A DNA stretch of 12,608 nucleotides from Bacteroidota bacterium (GCA_023429985.1 JAEZCV010000078.1:1-12608), one strand, 5' to 3'. Shown: positions 1-7,462, counted from the first letter of the stretch. Numbers and translations: made by a program. Notes: generated from the letters alone by a model not told the origin.

Positions 1-14
1 TTCTGAAAATAAAA

Positions 15-47
15 AAAGAGGCTGCCTACTTATGAGACAGCCTCTTT
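15..47 (-). terminator. Intrinsic terminator (distal of a tandem pair)
   Basis: A perfect 10-bp stem (15-24 with 38-47, core GAGGCTG/CAGCCTC) encloses a 13-base loop. Read on the minus strand it is followed by a long T-rich tract (complement of the A run at 11-17 and beyond). On the plus strand no T run follows, so it works in the minus direction. It lies behind the terminator at 59-80 and probably backs it up. Confidence 0.75.
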
Positions 48-58
48 ATGCGTAAAAA

Positions 59-80
59 AAGGTGCATTTACCTGCACCTT
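59..80 (-). terminator. Intrinsic terminator of the DUF1328 gene
   Basis: A perfect 8-bp stem (59-66 with 73-80, AAGGTGCA/TGCACCTT) has a 6-base loop. On the minus strand it runs into a T tract (complement of the A run at 54-60). It begins 14 bases past the stop codon of the small membrane-protein gene ending at 95, so it is the natural end of that transcript. Confidence 0.8.
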
Positions 81-94
81 AATATTGAATGGTT

Positions 95-262
95 TTAGTC
101 AACCCGCCTGAATCCGCCTGCAATGAGCGATAAAACAAAAAGAACCAGGAAGATGTAAAACAAGATCTTGGCAATGGACGCAGCACCCGCTGCAACTCCA
201 CCGAAACCAAATATCGCTGCAATAATGGCAATGACTAAGAAAATGATTGTCCAGCGTAACAT
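95..262 (-). CDS. DUF1328 (YtjA-type) small membrane protein, 55 aa
   Basis: The translation begins MLRWTIIFLVIAIIAAIFG and ends with GGFRRVD. It has two hydrophobic helices (about residues 5-18 and 33-48) joined by a Gly/Ala-rich stretch (19-30), with an Arg-rich C-terminus. This is the layout and length of the DUF1328 family: short inner-membrane proteins of unknown molecular function, often found beside other general-stress genes. The ATG at 262 gives the full family length. The leader is AT-rich; GAGGAA sits about 30 bases upstream, too far to be an ordinary ribosome binding site. Two tandem terminators follow the stop. A 69-codon frame overlapping this gene in another register is a shadow. 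The family call is from memory of the consensus; the membrane topology is visible directly. Confidence 0.88.
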   Translation of the reverse strand: MLRWTIIFLVIAIIAAIFGFGGVAAGAASIAKILFYIFLVLFVLSLIAGGFRRVD

Positions 263-305
263 AATTAAGAGTTTTATAGTTAATAAATTTTCCTCTACTA
301 TTTAT

Positions 306-337
306 CAAAGAATTGTACCATAAAGCAGGTTCTCAAA
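306..337 (-). promoter_or_regulatory. Possible Bacteroidota-type -33/-7 promoter for the DUF1328 gene
   Basis: On the minus strand TTTG (337-334) is separated by 20 bases from ATTCTTTG (313-306). This resembles the Bacteroidota TTTG / TAnnTTTG arrangement but lacks the TA of the -7 box. It lies about 45 bases upstream of the start codon. A 7-bp inverted repeat (332-338 with 344-350) overlaps the upstream edge. This is a weak pattern match only. Confidence 0.25.
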
Positions 338-472
338 AGCTTTTTTTGAGGATAAAATTCCACTAATTCTCTAGTGCAGTTGAGTAGCTGACTTATAATA
401 GGTTAAGGAAAATCTGGTATATATTTTTCTATATAAATTTTGCAATTCTATAAAAGGAATTGAGGAGATAAT

Positions 473-673
473 ATGGAAAATCTAAACCTGGTTCAAAACC
501 TTTCCACCTTGAATTTGATGCAGTCGGGGAGACCAACAATACCTTCCGGCAAACAACCTGTTGTAGAAAAAAAAATTAATGATCCTTCTTCTACCTGTCC
601 AAAAGGAGAAGGTTACCCTATACCGGCATTTTTCGAATACCGTTTTAAAGGAAGAGATTTCGATCCTCTTTAA
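473..673 (+). CDS. Unrecognised small protein, 66 aa
   Basis: I do not recognise the family. The translation starts MENLNLVQNLSTLNLM and ends EYRFKGRDFDPL. It is polar, proline- and glycine-containing, has a single Cys (in STCPKGEGYP), and shows no signal peptide or membrane helix. Evidence that it is a real gene is contextual. GAGGAGA (462-468) is well placed before the ATG, one of the clearest Shine-Dalgarno sequences in the window, and a perfect palindromic terminator begins 23 bases after the stop. It therefore reads as a self-contained single-gene transcript. A possible -7-like element TAAATTTTG lies at 435-443. A run of nine A residues (567-575) inside the frame is a potential slippage site. 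It could be a small regulatory or export-processed peptide, but nothing proves this. Confidence 0.55.
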   Translation: MENLNLVQNLSTLNLMQSGRPTIPSGKQPVVEKKINDPSSTCPKGEGYPIPAFFEYRFKGRDFDPL

Positions 674-696
674 AATTAGGATCACCTTAACCATGA

Positions 697-724
697 GCGC
701 AGGCAATTGCCTGCGCTTTTTTTT
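697..724 (+). terminator. Strong intrinsic terminator after the 66-aa gene
   Basis: A perfect 20-base palindrome (697-716, GCGCAGGC stem with AATT at its centre) is followed directly by eight T residues (717-724). The orientation is plus only. It separates the small gene at 473-673 from rpoN. Confidence 0.92.
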
Positions 725-903
725 GCTGTTGATTTTTTTCTACACTTTGGGCAACCGAACTATTCATTTGATTGTAAGCTCAACAATTATAATTATTTTT
801 AAAAACATAACTTGTTGTATTTCAGCAAATTTTAAATTTTTTCCACAAAGGCTCAATTTGGTTTCAGTCTTGACTTATATATATTCCCCAAAAATCAACG
901 CGA
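725..903 (+). promoter_or_regulatory. AT-rich leader and promoter region of rpoN
   Basis: This 179-base gene-free stretch holds the only space for the rpoN promoter. One candidate is TTTG (767-770), 19 bases, then TAATTATT (790-797), which has the Bacteroidota spacing but a degenerate -7 box. A second, TTTG (857-860) with TATATTCC about 20 bases on, lies closer to the start. Neither is convincing. No RNA structure or riboswitch motif is visible. Confidence 0.3.
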
Positions 904-2319
904 ATGATCAACCAGCATTTAGCCCAAAAGCAGCGATTAAAGATCCTGCCCCAGCAAATACAGTTGCTCAATTTTTTTCACCTGAATACCCTCGAACTGG
1001 AGCAGCGTATACAGCAGGAAATTGAAGACAACCCACTTTTGGAAGATCAGAAAAATGAGTTTGAGCCTATAGTGGATAAATACAGTAAGGATGCTGTTCA
1101 GGATTACCAGGACTGGGAAGAATACGGATACGATGATATTCCCGATTACAAATTTGAATATGGCGGGTATTTACATAACGATAAATTGCCGGAGCGCCCG
1201 ATTACCAACAGTTTTGATTTCAGGCTTGCATTAAAAGAGCAGTATAAGCTGGCTTCCGAAGATGCATCTGAAATTTTTTTAGCGGAGTTCATTATTGATT
1301 CACTTAATGACTGTGGATTAATGGAGCAGAAAATGGAAGATCTGGCAGAAGATTTTTCGTTTAAGCAAAACCGTTGGGTTGAAGTGGAGGAAATAGAAAA
1401 AGTGTTGATGAAGATCCAGGAACTCGAACCTGTAGGTATTGGTGCTCGGTCCATTAAAGAATGTTTGCTGATACAGTTATACAGGATGAATTTGAAAAGG
1501 CCCGATGTTAAGATGGCCATCAAACTTCTTGAAGATCATTTTCATGATCTGCATAACAGGAATATGGATAAGATCAAAACCCACCTGTTAATTGATGAAG
1601 AAGAGTTGAAAATTGTTTTGCGCCTGATCGCTACATTAAAAATGAGACCTATCTGTGAAATGCAGGAAGGTGTTAATCATAATATTGTTCCCGATTTTAT
1701 CATTACACGTAATGGTGATTTGATAGAAGTTCAATTGTACAGGCAAAGATCTGAAAGCCTCAATATCAATTCTACATGGAAGGAAACCGCCATGCAGAAT
1801 GCCAGGGTTACTACAGATAAACCAGCCATGCAATACATAAAGAATAAATTGCAATCCGCCCAGTGGTTCATACATGCTGTTCAACAGAGAGAAAGCACCA
1901 TGTTGCGCATCATGAAAGCAATTGTGGAACTTCAGCACGATTATTTTATGACAGGTGATATAAACCAGTTAAAGCCAATGATTCTGAAGAACATTGCAGA
2001 AATTGTTGGCGTGGATATTTCAACAGTTTCCAGGATCACCTGTAACAAATATGCAGAATCGCCATTTGGATTATTATTACTGAAAGATCTTTTCACCGAA
2101 GGAATTGCCAACCAAAAGGGGCAGGTGATCAGCAACAAGGTAATACAATCTGCCATTGAAGAAGTGATTGAAGCTGAGGATAAACAAAATCCATATACCG
2201 ATCAGCAGCTGGTGAAGATCCTTTCCCAGAAAGGCTTTTCGGTTGCCAGGCGTACCGTAGCAAAATACCGCGAACAATTACAAATACCGGTTTCCCACGT
2301 GAGAGGATTGTGGGCATAA
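904..2319 (+). CDS. rpoN: RNA polymerase sigma-54 factor
   Basis: Sigma-54 directs RNA polymerase to -24/-12 promoters and needs an AAA+ activator to open them. The 471-aa length is slightly below the usual 480-500. Region I (about residues 1-50) is Gln/Leu-rich and carries LEQRIQQEIEDNPLLED, typical of the activator-responsive N-terminus. An acidic region II follows (about 50-75), then the core-binding domain, a helix-turn-helix near 366-385 (VDISTVSRI) and the signature RpoN box ARRTVAKYR at 448-456, which reads the -24 element. The ATG at 904 is preferred because region I begins immediately after it and no longer homologous extension is visible upstream. The next gene, a sigma-54 activator, starts 46 bases downstream with no terminator between, so the two may be co-transcribed. 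Confidence 0.97.
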   Translation: MINQHLAQKQRLKILPQQIQLLNFFHLNTLELEQRIQQEIEDNPLLEDQKNEFEPIVDKYSKDAVQDYQDWEEYGYDDIPDYKFEYGGYLHNDKLPERPITNSFDFRLALKEQYKLASEDASEIFLAEFIIDSLNDCGLMEQKMEDLAEDFSFKQNRWVEVEEIEKVLMKIQELEPVGIGARSIKECLLIQLYRMNLKRPDVKMAIKLLEDHFHDLHNRNMDKIKTHLLIDEEELKIVLRLIATLKMRPICEMQEGVNHNIVPDFIITRNGDLIEVQLYRQRSESLNINSTWKETAMQNARVTTDKPAMQYIKNKLQSAQWFIHAVQQRESTMLRIMKAIVELQHDYFMTGDINQLKPMILKNIAEIVGVDISTVSRITCNKYAESPFGLLLLKDLFTEGIANQKGQVISNKVIQSAIEEVIEAEDKQNPYTDQQLVKILSQKGFSVARRTVAKYREQLQIPVSHVRGLWA

Positions 2320-2365
2320 AAAATCGATTTACATTTAATTAAGAAATACAAACAAACTAAACCAG

Positions 2366-3853
2366 ATGCAGACCATTTTAATTATTGATGATGACAGGGA
2401 CATGTGCTTATTATTAAAAAGATTTCTTACCCGCCACGGATACGATGTTCTCGAATCCTATAGTGGTAAAAAGTCTTTAGAACTCCTTGAAACCGTTGAA
2501 CCTTCTCTGGTGATGTGCGATTTTCGCCTTGAAGATATGGAAGGAAATGTGTTGCTTGGAAAGATTAAGGAAAAATACCCACACGTTCCCGTGATCATTA
2601 TTACCGGATACAGCGATATTAAAATTGCTGTTGAAGTAATGAAAATGGGAGCATACGATTATATCACCAAACCTTTGTTCCCGGACGAAATACTCATCAC
2701 CATTAAGAAAGCCCTGGAAACAGCAACAGTGGAAACAGTATCTGCTTCACAGCCCAGGAATGGAAATGCACCCACCGAAGAAAAAGTTGAAACTTCGGGA
2801 ATGGCCCGCGACAAATCGCCGTCCATACTTGTTTCCGGCGATTATATTTTTGGCGATACACCCGTATTTCGCCAGATACTTCAGCAGATCGACCTGGTAG
2901 CTCCCACAAATTATACGGTGATCATCCATGGCGAAAGCGGAAGTGGTAAAGAAGCTGTTGCCCAGGAAATTCATAAAAGAAGTAAAAGAAAAAATAAACC
3001 CTTTGTTGCCATTGATTGCGGAGCCTTGTCGAAAGAACTGGCAGGAAGTGAATTGTTTGGGCATGAGAAAGGTTCATTTACAGGTGCCCTCAATCAAAAG
3101 ATCGGTAGCCTTGAAATTGCCAATGGCGGAACTATCTTTCTTGATGAAATAGCCAATCTTTCCTACGACATCCAGGTTTCTCTTTTACGTGTAGTGCAGG
3201 AAAGAAAAATGCGCAGGGTAGGTGGGTTAAAAGATATTGAACTGGAAGTGCGTATCATTATAGCCAGTAATGAAAGGTTATGGGATGCCGTTAGAAAGGG
3301 TAAATTCAGGGAAGACCTTTACCATCGCTTTAATGAATTTAGTATAGATATTCCACCATTGCGCCAGCGCCCCGACGATGTAATGCTGTTTGCCAATCAC
3401 TTCCTGCAACAAACCAACCAGGAGCTGGGAAAAAATGTAAAAAGATTCAGTGCAGAGGTAGAGCATATCTTTCGTCATTATGTTTGGTATGGTAACCTTC
3501 GGGAACTGAAGAATGTGATCAAGCGTGCAACCTTGCTTTCCGATGGAGAAGAAATTGAACCTAGTTCGCTTCCTTTCGAAATTTCAAATTTTGAAAAACT
3601 CCAGTTTGACAAGCAGCCCGAACCTGCAGGCACCAACAGCATACCTACAACTATGAATGAAATTGCCGACAGTCCCAGGAACCTGTCAGAAACAACATTA
3701 AAAGGTGCTTCTATTGATGCTGAATACGAAATGATTTTGAAAGCGCTCAAAAAAGTAAACTTTAATAAGAGCAAGGCTGCCAAATTATTGAATATTGACA
3801 GGAAAACCCTGTATAACAAAATGAAGCAGTACCAGGAATTTAATAATCAGTAA
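2366..3853 (+). CDS. NtrC-family sigma-54-dependent response regulator
   Basis: The domain order is receiver, AAA+, Fis-type DNA-binding. The receiver (about 1-120) has the acidic cluster D8-D10, phospho-acceptor D52, T80 and K102. A variable linker (about 121-165) leads to the AAA+ domain with Walker A GESGSGKE (189-196), the sigma-54 contact loop GSFTGA (236-241, Ser in place of the usual Ala), Walker B ending D260-E261, and an arginine-finger region REDLYHRFN. The last 42 residues hold the Fis helix-turn-helix (NKSKAAKLLNIDRKTLYNK). All catalytic residues are present, so it should be an active ATPase that remodels sigma-54 holoenzyme once phosphorylated. It sits just after rpoN and 9 bases ahead of the next gene; the kinase two genes on is its likely partner. 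Its DNA target is unknown. Confidence 0.96.
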   Translation: MQTILIIDDDRDMCLLLKRFLTRHGYDVLESYSGKKSLELLETVEPSLVMCDFRLEDMEGNVLLGKIKEKYPHVPVIIITGYSDIKIAVEVMKMGAYDYITKPLFPDEILITIKKALETATVETVSASQPRNGNAPTEEKVETSGMARDKSPSILVSGDYIFGDTPVFRQILQQIDLVAPTNYTVIIHGESGSGKEAVAQEIHKRSKRKNKPFVAIDCGALSKELAGSELFGHEKGSFTGALNQKIGSLEIANGGTIFLDEIANLSYDIQVSLLRVVQERKMRRVGGLKDIELEVRIIIASNERLWDAVRKGKFREDLYHRFNEFSIDIPPLRQRPDDVMLFANHFLQQTNQELGKNVKRFSAEVEHIFRHYVWYGNLRELKNVIKRATLLSDGEEIEPSSLPFEISNFEKLQFDKQPEPAGTNSIPTTMNEIADSPRNLSETTLKGASIDAEYEMILKALKKVNFNKSKAAKLLNIDRKTLYNKMKQYQEFNNQ

Positions 3854-3862
3854 ACCAGCCTT

Positions 3863-4348
3863 ATGTCACCGAATGAGGATCTAGTCCGGAACCTTTCTGA
3901 AAAGAAAGCCGATCCTGCCACTTTCACAACGGTGGACCTTAATGCAGTTTTTGCCAGGGTATTGAAACCATATCAAACTTCCGGCAGGAACCAGCAGGTC
4001 ATCGTGAGGTGCGATCACCTTCCACTATTTACGGGGGATGAAGAAGTTTTGGAATCTGTATTTTCCGAACTGGTAAAAATGATACTGGTGCAATATTCCA
4101 AAGAAAAAAGATTTTTACATATACTCTGCCAGGAAGAAAAGATATCACCAGGTGCAGAAACCGCGGTACGTTACCAGGTGCAAATGCTTACCAACCTGGT
4201 AACCGACAGCAAGTGGAAAGCACTTTATGGCGAACGGTTAATAGCATTGCAGGCCATACTGAATGGTTTTGAAGCCCGCCTGCATGTTCACGACCTTACA
4301 ACCTCCGGTTGTTTATTTTCTATTTCTTTGCCGGGAAAAAATATTTAA
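3863..4348 (+). CDS. Degenerate histidine-kinase ATPase-like protein, 161 aa
   Basis: The protein has the outline of a HATPase_c domain without its catalytic residues. VDLNAVFARVLKPY (24-37) resembles the first strand and helix, HLPLFTGDEEVLESVFSELVKMIL (52-75) aligns with the N-box helix, and GERLIALQAILNGFEARLHV (123-142) with TSGCLFSISLPG (147-158) matches the C-terminal G2 helix and last strands. The Asn pair of the N-box is replaced (E69, K72), no DxGxG G1 box is seen, and the G2 glycine loop is lost. There is no phospho-acceptor His domain. It is therefore probably unable to bind or hydrolyse ATP normally. The gene sits between the activator (9-base gap) and the hybrid kinase (stop TAA abuts the next ATG), so a role as adaptor, decoy or inhibitor in that signalling system is an inference. 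An unrelated fold is possible. Confidence 0.7.
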   Translation: MSPNEDLVRNLSEKKADPATFTTVDLNAVFARVLKPYQTSGRNQQVIVRCDHLPLFTGDEEVLESVFSELVKMILVQYSKEKRFLHILCQEEKISPGAETAVRYQVQMLTNLVTDSKWKALYGERLIALQAILNGFEARLHVHDLTTSGCLFSISLPGKNI

Positions 4349-5797
4349 ATGCCAGCAGTTAAACAGCCTCCCGTTCGTTTGTTGATTATTGATGACGATG
4401 AAGATGATTTTTTTATTACTTCAGAATATCTTAAACAAATACAGGAATATAAAATTCACATCGACTGGTGCTACCGGTACAACGATGCCGTAAAATCCTT
4501 GCAGGAAGGTAATTACGATATGTATTTTGTTGATTACCGTTTGGGAGCACGTACTGGACTCGACTTCCTGAAAGAAGCTGTACATCTGAATACAGAAGAA
4601 CCCATTGTTCTTTTAACGGGTAAGGGAAATAAGGATGTGGATATTGAAGCCATGCAAATGGGTGCCACCGATTACCTGATCAAAACTGAACTGAATACTG
4701 ATAAACTGGAACGATGTATTCGTTATTCCCTGGAAAGAACAGCTTACCTGAAAGCACTTCGAGCGAATGAAAAAAAGTACAGGAGCATTTTTGAATTAAG
4801 TAAGGATGCTGTATTTATTGCCGACAAACACCTCCGTTTCATAGATATGAACAACGCCACATCGGTTTTGTTGGGGATCTCTAAAGAAAATTTGCGTACC
4901 AAATCAATATTTGATTTCATAGCAGATGCAAACGATTTAACTCATATTCATAAGCTTGTTGATACTGAAGCAGAAATAAACGACGTAGAGATTGAAGTGA
5001 TTACCGAAAGCCAGGATAAAAGAACCTGTATTTTTTCGGCAACAGCCACCCGCGATGAAACAGGATCTTATTTCCAGGGCCTGCTTCACGACATTACCAA
5101 TTTGCGCAGGGCAGAAAAAGCAAACCTGATGATTGAAAAACTGGGAGCTACCGGGCGCCTTGTACGAACCCTGGCCCATGAGGTTAGAAATCCATTGAAT
5201 AATATCAATATGTCGGTTGAGCAATTAATTCAAAATAATGAAACTGATGACGAATCGCAGCTTTTCCTGGATATTATTCAGCGCAACAGTAAAAGAATTG
5301 GAGATATCATTACCGAGTTATTAGACACTTCACGACCCACCGACCTTGTGTTTGACAAATATTCTGTTCAACAGATAATGGAGGAAACACTCGAAGAAGC
5401 CATCGACAGAATTACACTTCAACATGTTCAACTCGATAAAAATTATGATGAGGAACCCTGCTTTATTTTAGCAAACAGGGAGAAACTCAAAATTGCATTT
5501 TTAAATATAATTATTAATGCTGTGGAGGCTGTACCTCCTAATACCGGAATTTTAGGAATATCAATTGTTTCCGGAAAATCCGGGCACACCGTAACTATAA
5601 GGGATAATGGATGCGGCATTCCGGAAGATAATATATCCAGGTTGTTCGAGCCTTATTTCACCTCCAAGAGAAACGGAATGGGTCTTGGGCTGGCAGCGAC
5701 ACTCAATATTTTACAATCACACAAAGCAAATATTGATGTTACCTCGGTAGTAAACTCCGGAACAAGTTTCGAAATTACTTTCCCACCAGCAGCATAA
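4349..5797 (+). CDS. Hybrid sensor histidine kinase (receiver-PAS-HisKA-HATPase)
   Basis: The N-terminal receiver (about 8-128) has D15-D17 and phospho-acceptor D62. A PAS domain (about 138-255) starts at KKYRSIFELSKDAVFIAD. The dimerisation/phospho-acceptor domain carries H277 in LAHEVRNPLNNI. The ATPase domain has N-box N390 (INAVEAVP), G1 box DNGCG (419-423), the F-box region EPYFTSKRN and G2 box GMGLGLA (443-449). No membrane segment is present, so it is cytosolic. The input is likely another kinase acting on the receiver, plus a ligand or redox cue on PAS. The gene begins at the base after the previous stop, which implies translational coupling. Its likely output is the NtrC-type regulator upstream, by co-location only. 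A hairpin lies 3 bases after the stop. Confidence 0.94.
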   Translation: MPAVKQPPVRLLIIDDDEDDFFITSEYLKQIQEYKIHIDWCYRYNDAVKSLQEGNYDMYFVDYRLGARTGLDFLKEAVHLNTEEPIVLLTGKGNKDVDIEAMQMGATDYLIKTELNTDKLERCIRYSLERTAYLKALRANEKKYRSIFELSKDAVFIADKHLRFIDMNNATSVLLGISKENLRTKSIFDFIADANDLTHIHKLVDTEAEINDVEIEVITESQDKRTCIFSATATRDETGSYFQGLLHDITNLRRAEKANLMIEKLGATGRLVRTLAHEVRNPLNNINMSVEQLIQNNETDDESQLFLDIIQRNSKRIGDIITELLDTSRPTDLVFDKYSVQQIMEETLEEAIDRITLQHVQLDKNYDEEPCFILANREKLKIAFLNIIINAVEAVPPNTGILGISIVSGKSGHTVTIRDNGCGIPEDNISRLFEPYFTSKRNGMGLGLAATLNILQSHKANIDVTSVVNSGTSFEITFPPAA

Positions 5798-5800
5798 AAT

Positions 5801-5822
5801 GGCTACAGTAAAAACTGTAGCC
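5801..5822. terminator. Hairpin between convergent genes, possible terminator
   Basis: A perfect 9-bp inverted repeat (5801-5809 GGCTACAGT with 5814-5822 ACTGTAGCC) has an AAAA loop and begins 3 bases after the kinase stop codon. There is no T run on the plus side, and only ATTTTA follows on the minus side. It may end the kinase operon, the convergent small gene ending at 5867, or both, or protect the 3' end of the mRNA. Confidence 0.55.
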
Positions 5823-5866
5823 GTGCTGATAAATGGACCGTGTATATGAGAGAAATCTAAATAGGG

Positions 5867-6013
5867 TTATGCACGCCTGATTATACCCAAAATGAGGGCT
5901 ATAATGGCAATGACAATCAGTATATGGATCAAACCACCTGCGTTCCATGCAAATACGCCAAGTAACCAGCCAATAATTAAGATCACTGCAAGAATGTAAA
6001 GAATGCTTCTCAT
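5867..6013 (-). CDS. Lmo0937/DUF5670-type small membrane protein, 48 aa
   Basis: The translation starts MRSILYILAVILIIGWLLG and ends LALILGIIRRA-like (IIALILGIIRRA). Two hydrophobic helices (about 3-20 and 28-45) flank a short AWNAGG turn, with a basic C-terminus. This matches the Lmo0937 family of tiny bacterial membrane proteins, whose role is unknown but which commonly sit near stress genes. The start ATG at 6013 gives exactly the family length; the stop is TAA. It is convergent with the histidine kinase, and the hairpin at 5801-5822 lies 45 bases past its stop. It resembles the DUF1328 protein at 95-262 in architecture, so two tiny membrane proteins bracket the sigma-54 block on the minus strand. 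Confidence 0.87.
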   Translation of the reverse strand: MRSILYILAVILIIGWLLGVFAWNAGGLIHILIVIAIIALILGIIRRA

Positions 6014-6170
6014 GGTTATTGTTTTAAATTGAAGACGTTAAGTATATTTAAACAATAGAAAAAATGTTGCCATGGAATTTAACAGGTGATAAAACGAGAA
6101 TTTTCAGCAGTTTTGAACCTGTTTTAATTATGTGGGTAGTATAATACACAGGCTGCATAATGTTTTGTAA

Positions 6171-7094
6171 ATGACAAGATTTAAAAAAGTTTTCAAGCTG
6201 GTTGCCGATGCAGGTGGGAATTTTATAGATGACGATGCATTTAAACTTAGTGCCTCCTTAAGTTATTATACCCTGTTTGCATTAGCTCCCGTGCTTATAA
6301 TTATAATTTCGCTTGCCGGTATTTTCTTTGGCAAAAAAGCGGTTCAGGGAGAGGTTTATGAACAGTTAAATGAACTTATTGGCAGCGATGCAGCCATACA
6401 GGTTCAGGATATAATTTATAATATTCAGCAAACCCAGTCAACAAATACAGGAGCAGCCATTGGTCTTGCGGTTTTGCTGATTGCTGCTACCGGGGTTTTT
6501 ACCGAAATGCAGGGATCTATTAACTTCATCTGGTCGGTAAAAGCAAAACCTAAAAAAAGCTGGTTGAAATTTCTTTTAAACAGGCTGCTTTCTTTTTCTT
6601 TGATATTAGGGCTGGGATTTTTATTGCTGGTTTCACTGATAATAAATGCTTTGCTTACCTTATTAAGCGACAAGCTGATAAAATTTTTTCCCAATGCCAC
6701 TTTATCTTTCTTCAACCTGTTAAACACTGCCATATTACTTGTAGTAATTACAGGCTTGTTTGCGGTGATATTTAAAGTACTACCCGATGCTATCATTTCA
6801 TGGAAGGATGCGTTTATTGGGTCGGCGCTTACTGCATCGCTTTTTCTCTTTGGTAAATATCTTATTGGACTTTACCTGGGTAAAAGTAACCTGGGCATCC
6901 ATTATGGCACAGCTGCTTCCATAGTAATTATTTTAACCTGGATTTACTACTCTGCCATGATACTTTATTATGGCGCCGAGTTTACAAAAGTGTATGCGCT
7001 CAATGCCGGGGAGGGCATCCGTCCTAAAAAAACGGCTGTATTTATAATTAAACAGGAAGCCAAAGAAATTCCAATGTCAAGGTTGGATACATGA
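6171..7094 (+). CDS. YihY/BrkB (UPF0761) family integral membrane protein, 307 aa
   Basis: About six membrane helices are visible, roughly at residues 32-53, 93-112, 135-163, 181-205, 213-235 and 245-268. The family signature near the N-terminus, SASLSYYTLFALAPVL (27-42), is followed by a soluble loop (about 54-92), and the C-terminal helix pair ends in YYSAMILYYGAEFTKVY, also typical. YihY/BrkB proteins were once annotated as ribonuclease BN, which is not supported; their function remains uncertain, with envelope or transport roles proposed. The ATG at 6171 is used; an upstream TATAAT-like stretch (near 6140) may belong to its promoter, but no strong ribosome site is seen. The gene stands alone between two small membrane-protein genes. 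Confidence 0.93.
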   Translation: MTRFKKVFKLVADAGGNFIDDDAFKLSASLSYYTLFALAPVLIIIISLAGIFFGKKAVQGEVYEQLNELIGSDAAIQVQDIIYNIQQTQSTNTGAAIGLAVLLIAATGVFTEMQGSINFIWSVKAKPKKSWLKFLLNRLLSFSLILGLGFLLLVSLIINALLTLLSDKLIKFFPNATLSFFNLLNTAILLVVITGLFAVIFKVLPDAIISWKDAFIGSALTASLFLFGKYLIGLYLGKSNLGIHYGTAASIVIILTWIYYSAMILYYGAEFTKVYALNAGEGIRPKKTAVFIIKQEAKEIPMSRLDT

Positions 7095-7162
7095 TGGTTG
7101 GCACAGGATTTTTGCTTAATTGAAGTCATTCATACTCGATCAGATCCTTAAAACTCCAGCGT

Positions 7163-7453
7163 ATGCATAGTATAAGACATCCCAATTTTATACTGGGGAT
7201 TTCAACTTTTATTTTGCTGATCCTTGGAGTAGGAATTCTTGCAAATGGATTTGCAGGGGGAGACTATGTAATTGGTTCTGCAATTTTACTGGGAGCAGTT
7301 CACTGGATATGGTCTATAGTGGATGTAATTAAAGATTTTCGTACAGATACCAGGTCGGAGAATAACCGTATCATCTGGGTGATACTTGTAATACTCATTC
7401 CCCCTGTTGGAGGTATTTTCTATTATGCAATGAGTAAGAACATGAGAATGTAA
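7163..7453 (+). CDS. PLDc_N-type small membrane protein, 96 aa
   Basis: Three hydrophobic segments (about 9-28, 35-54 and 70-88) are present, the last with IIWVILVILIPPVGGIFYYAM. The W-x-L-x-P-x-G-x-x-Y pattern is that of the phospholipase-D/cardiolipin-synthase N-terminal membrane domain (PLDc_N), here without any phosphodiesterase domain (no HKD motif). Stand-alone PLDc_N proteins are small membrane proteins of unknown role. The ATG at 7163 lies 68 bases after the YihY-type gene in the same direction, so the two may share a transcript. The stop is 9 bases from the convergent stop of the next gene, leaving no room for a terminator. Confidence 0.8.
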   Translation: MHSIRHPNFILGISTFILLILGVGILANGFAGGDYVIGSAILLGAVHWIWSIVDVIKDFRTDTRSENNRIIWVILVILIPPVGGIFYYAMSKNMRM

Positions 7454-7462
7454 ATTTTCGGT

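Noticed and set aside
99..308. 69-codon minus-strand frame over the DUF1328 gene
   Set aside because: It is in another register of the same strand, and its Cys/His-rich translation resembles no protein. The 55-aa frame matches a known family and has matching terminators.
579..1025. 148-codon plus-strand frame upstream of rpoN
   Set aside because: It runs through the strong terminator at 697-724 and into the start of rpoN in a different frame; it has no family resemblance or ribosome site.
6025..6055. TTG-N20-TCAATTTA on the minus strand before the 48-aa gene, promoter-like
   Set aside because: The start of transcription would fall only about 5 bases from the ATG, too close for a normal leader.
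6081..6123. 7-bp inverted repeat AACAGGT/ACCTGTT upstream of the YihY-type gene
   Set aside because: The arms are short and 29 bases apart; this is expected by chance in AT-rich DNA.
7099..7116. TTGGCAC ... TTGCT upstream of the PLDc_N gene, resembling a sigma-54 -24/-12 promoter
   Set aside because: The gap between TGGCAC and TTGC is 7 bases; sigma-54 needs 5 and tolerates little change. It is probably chance.
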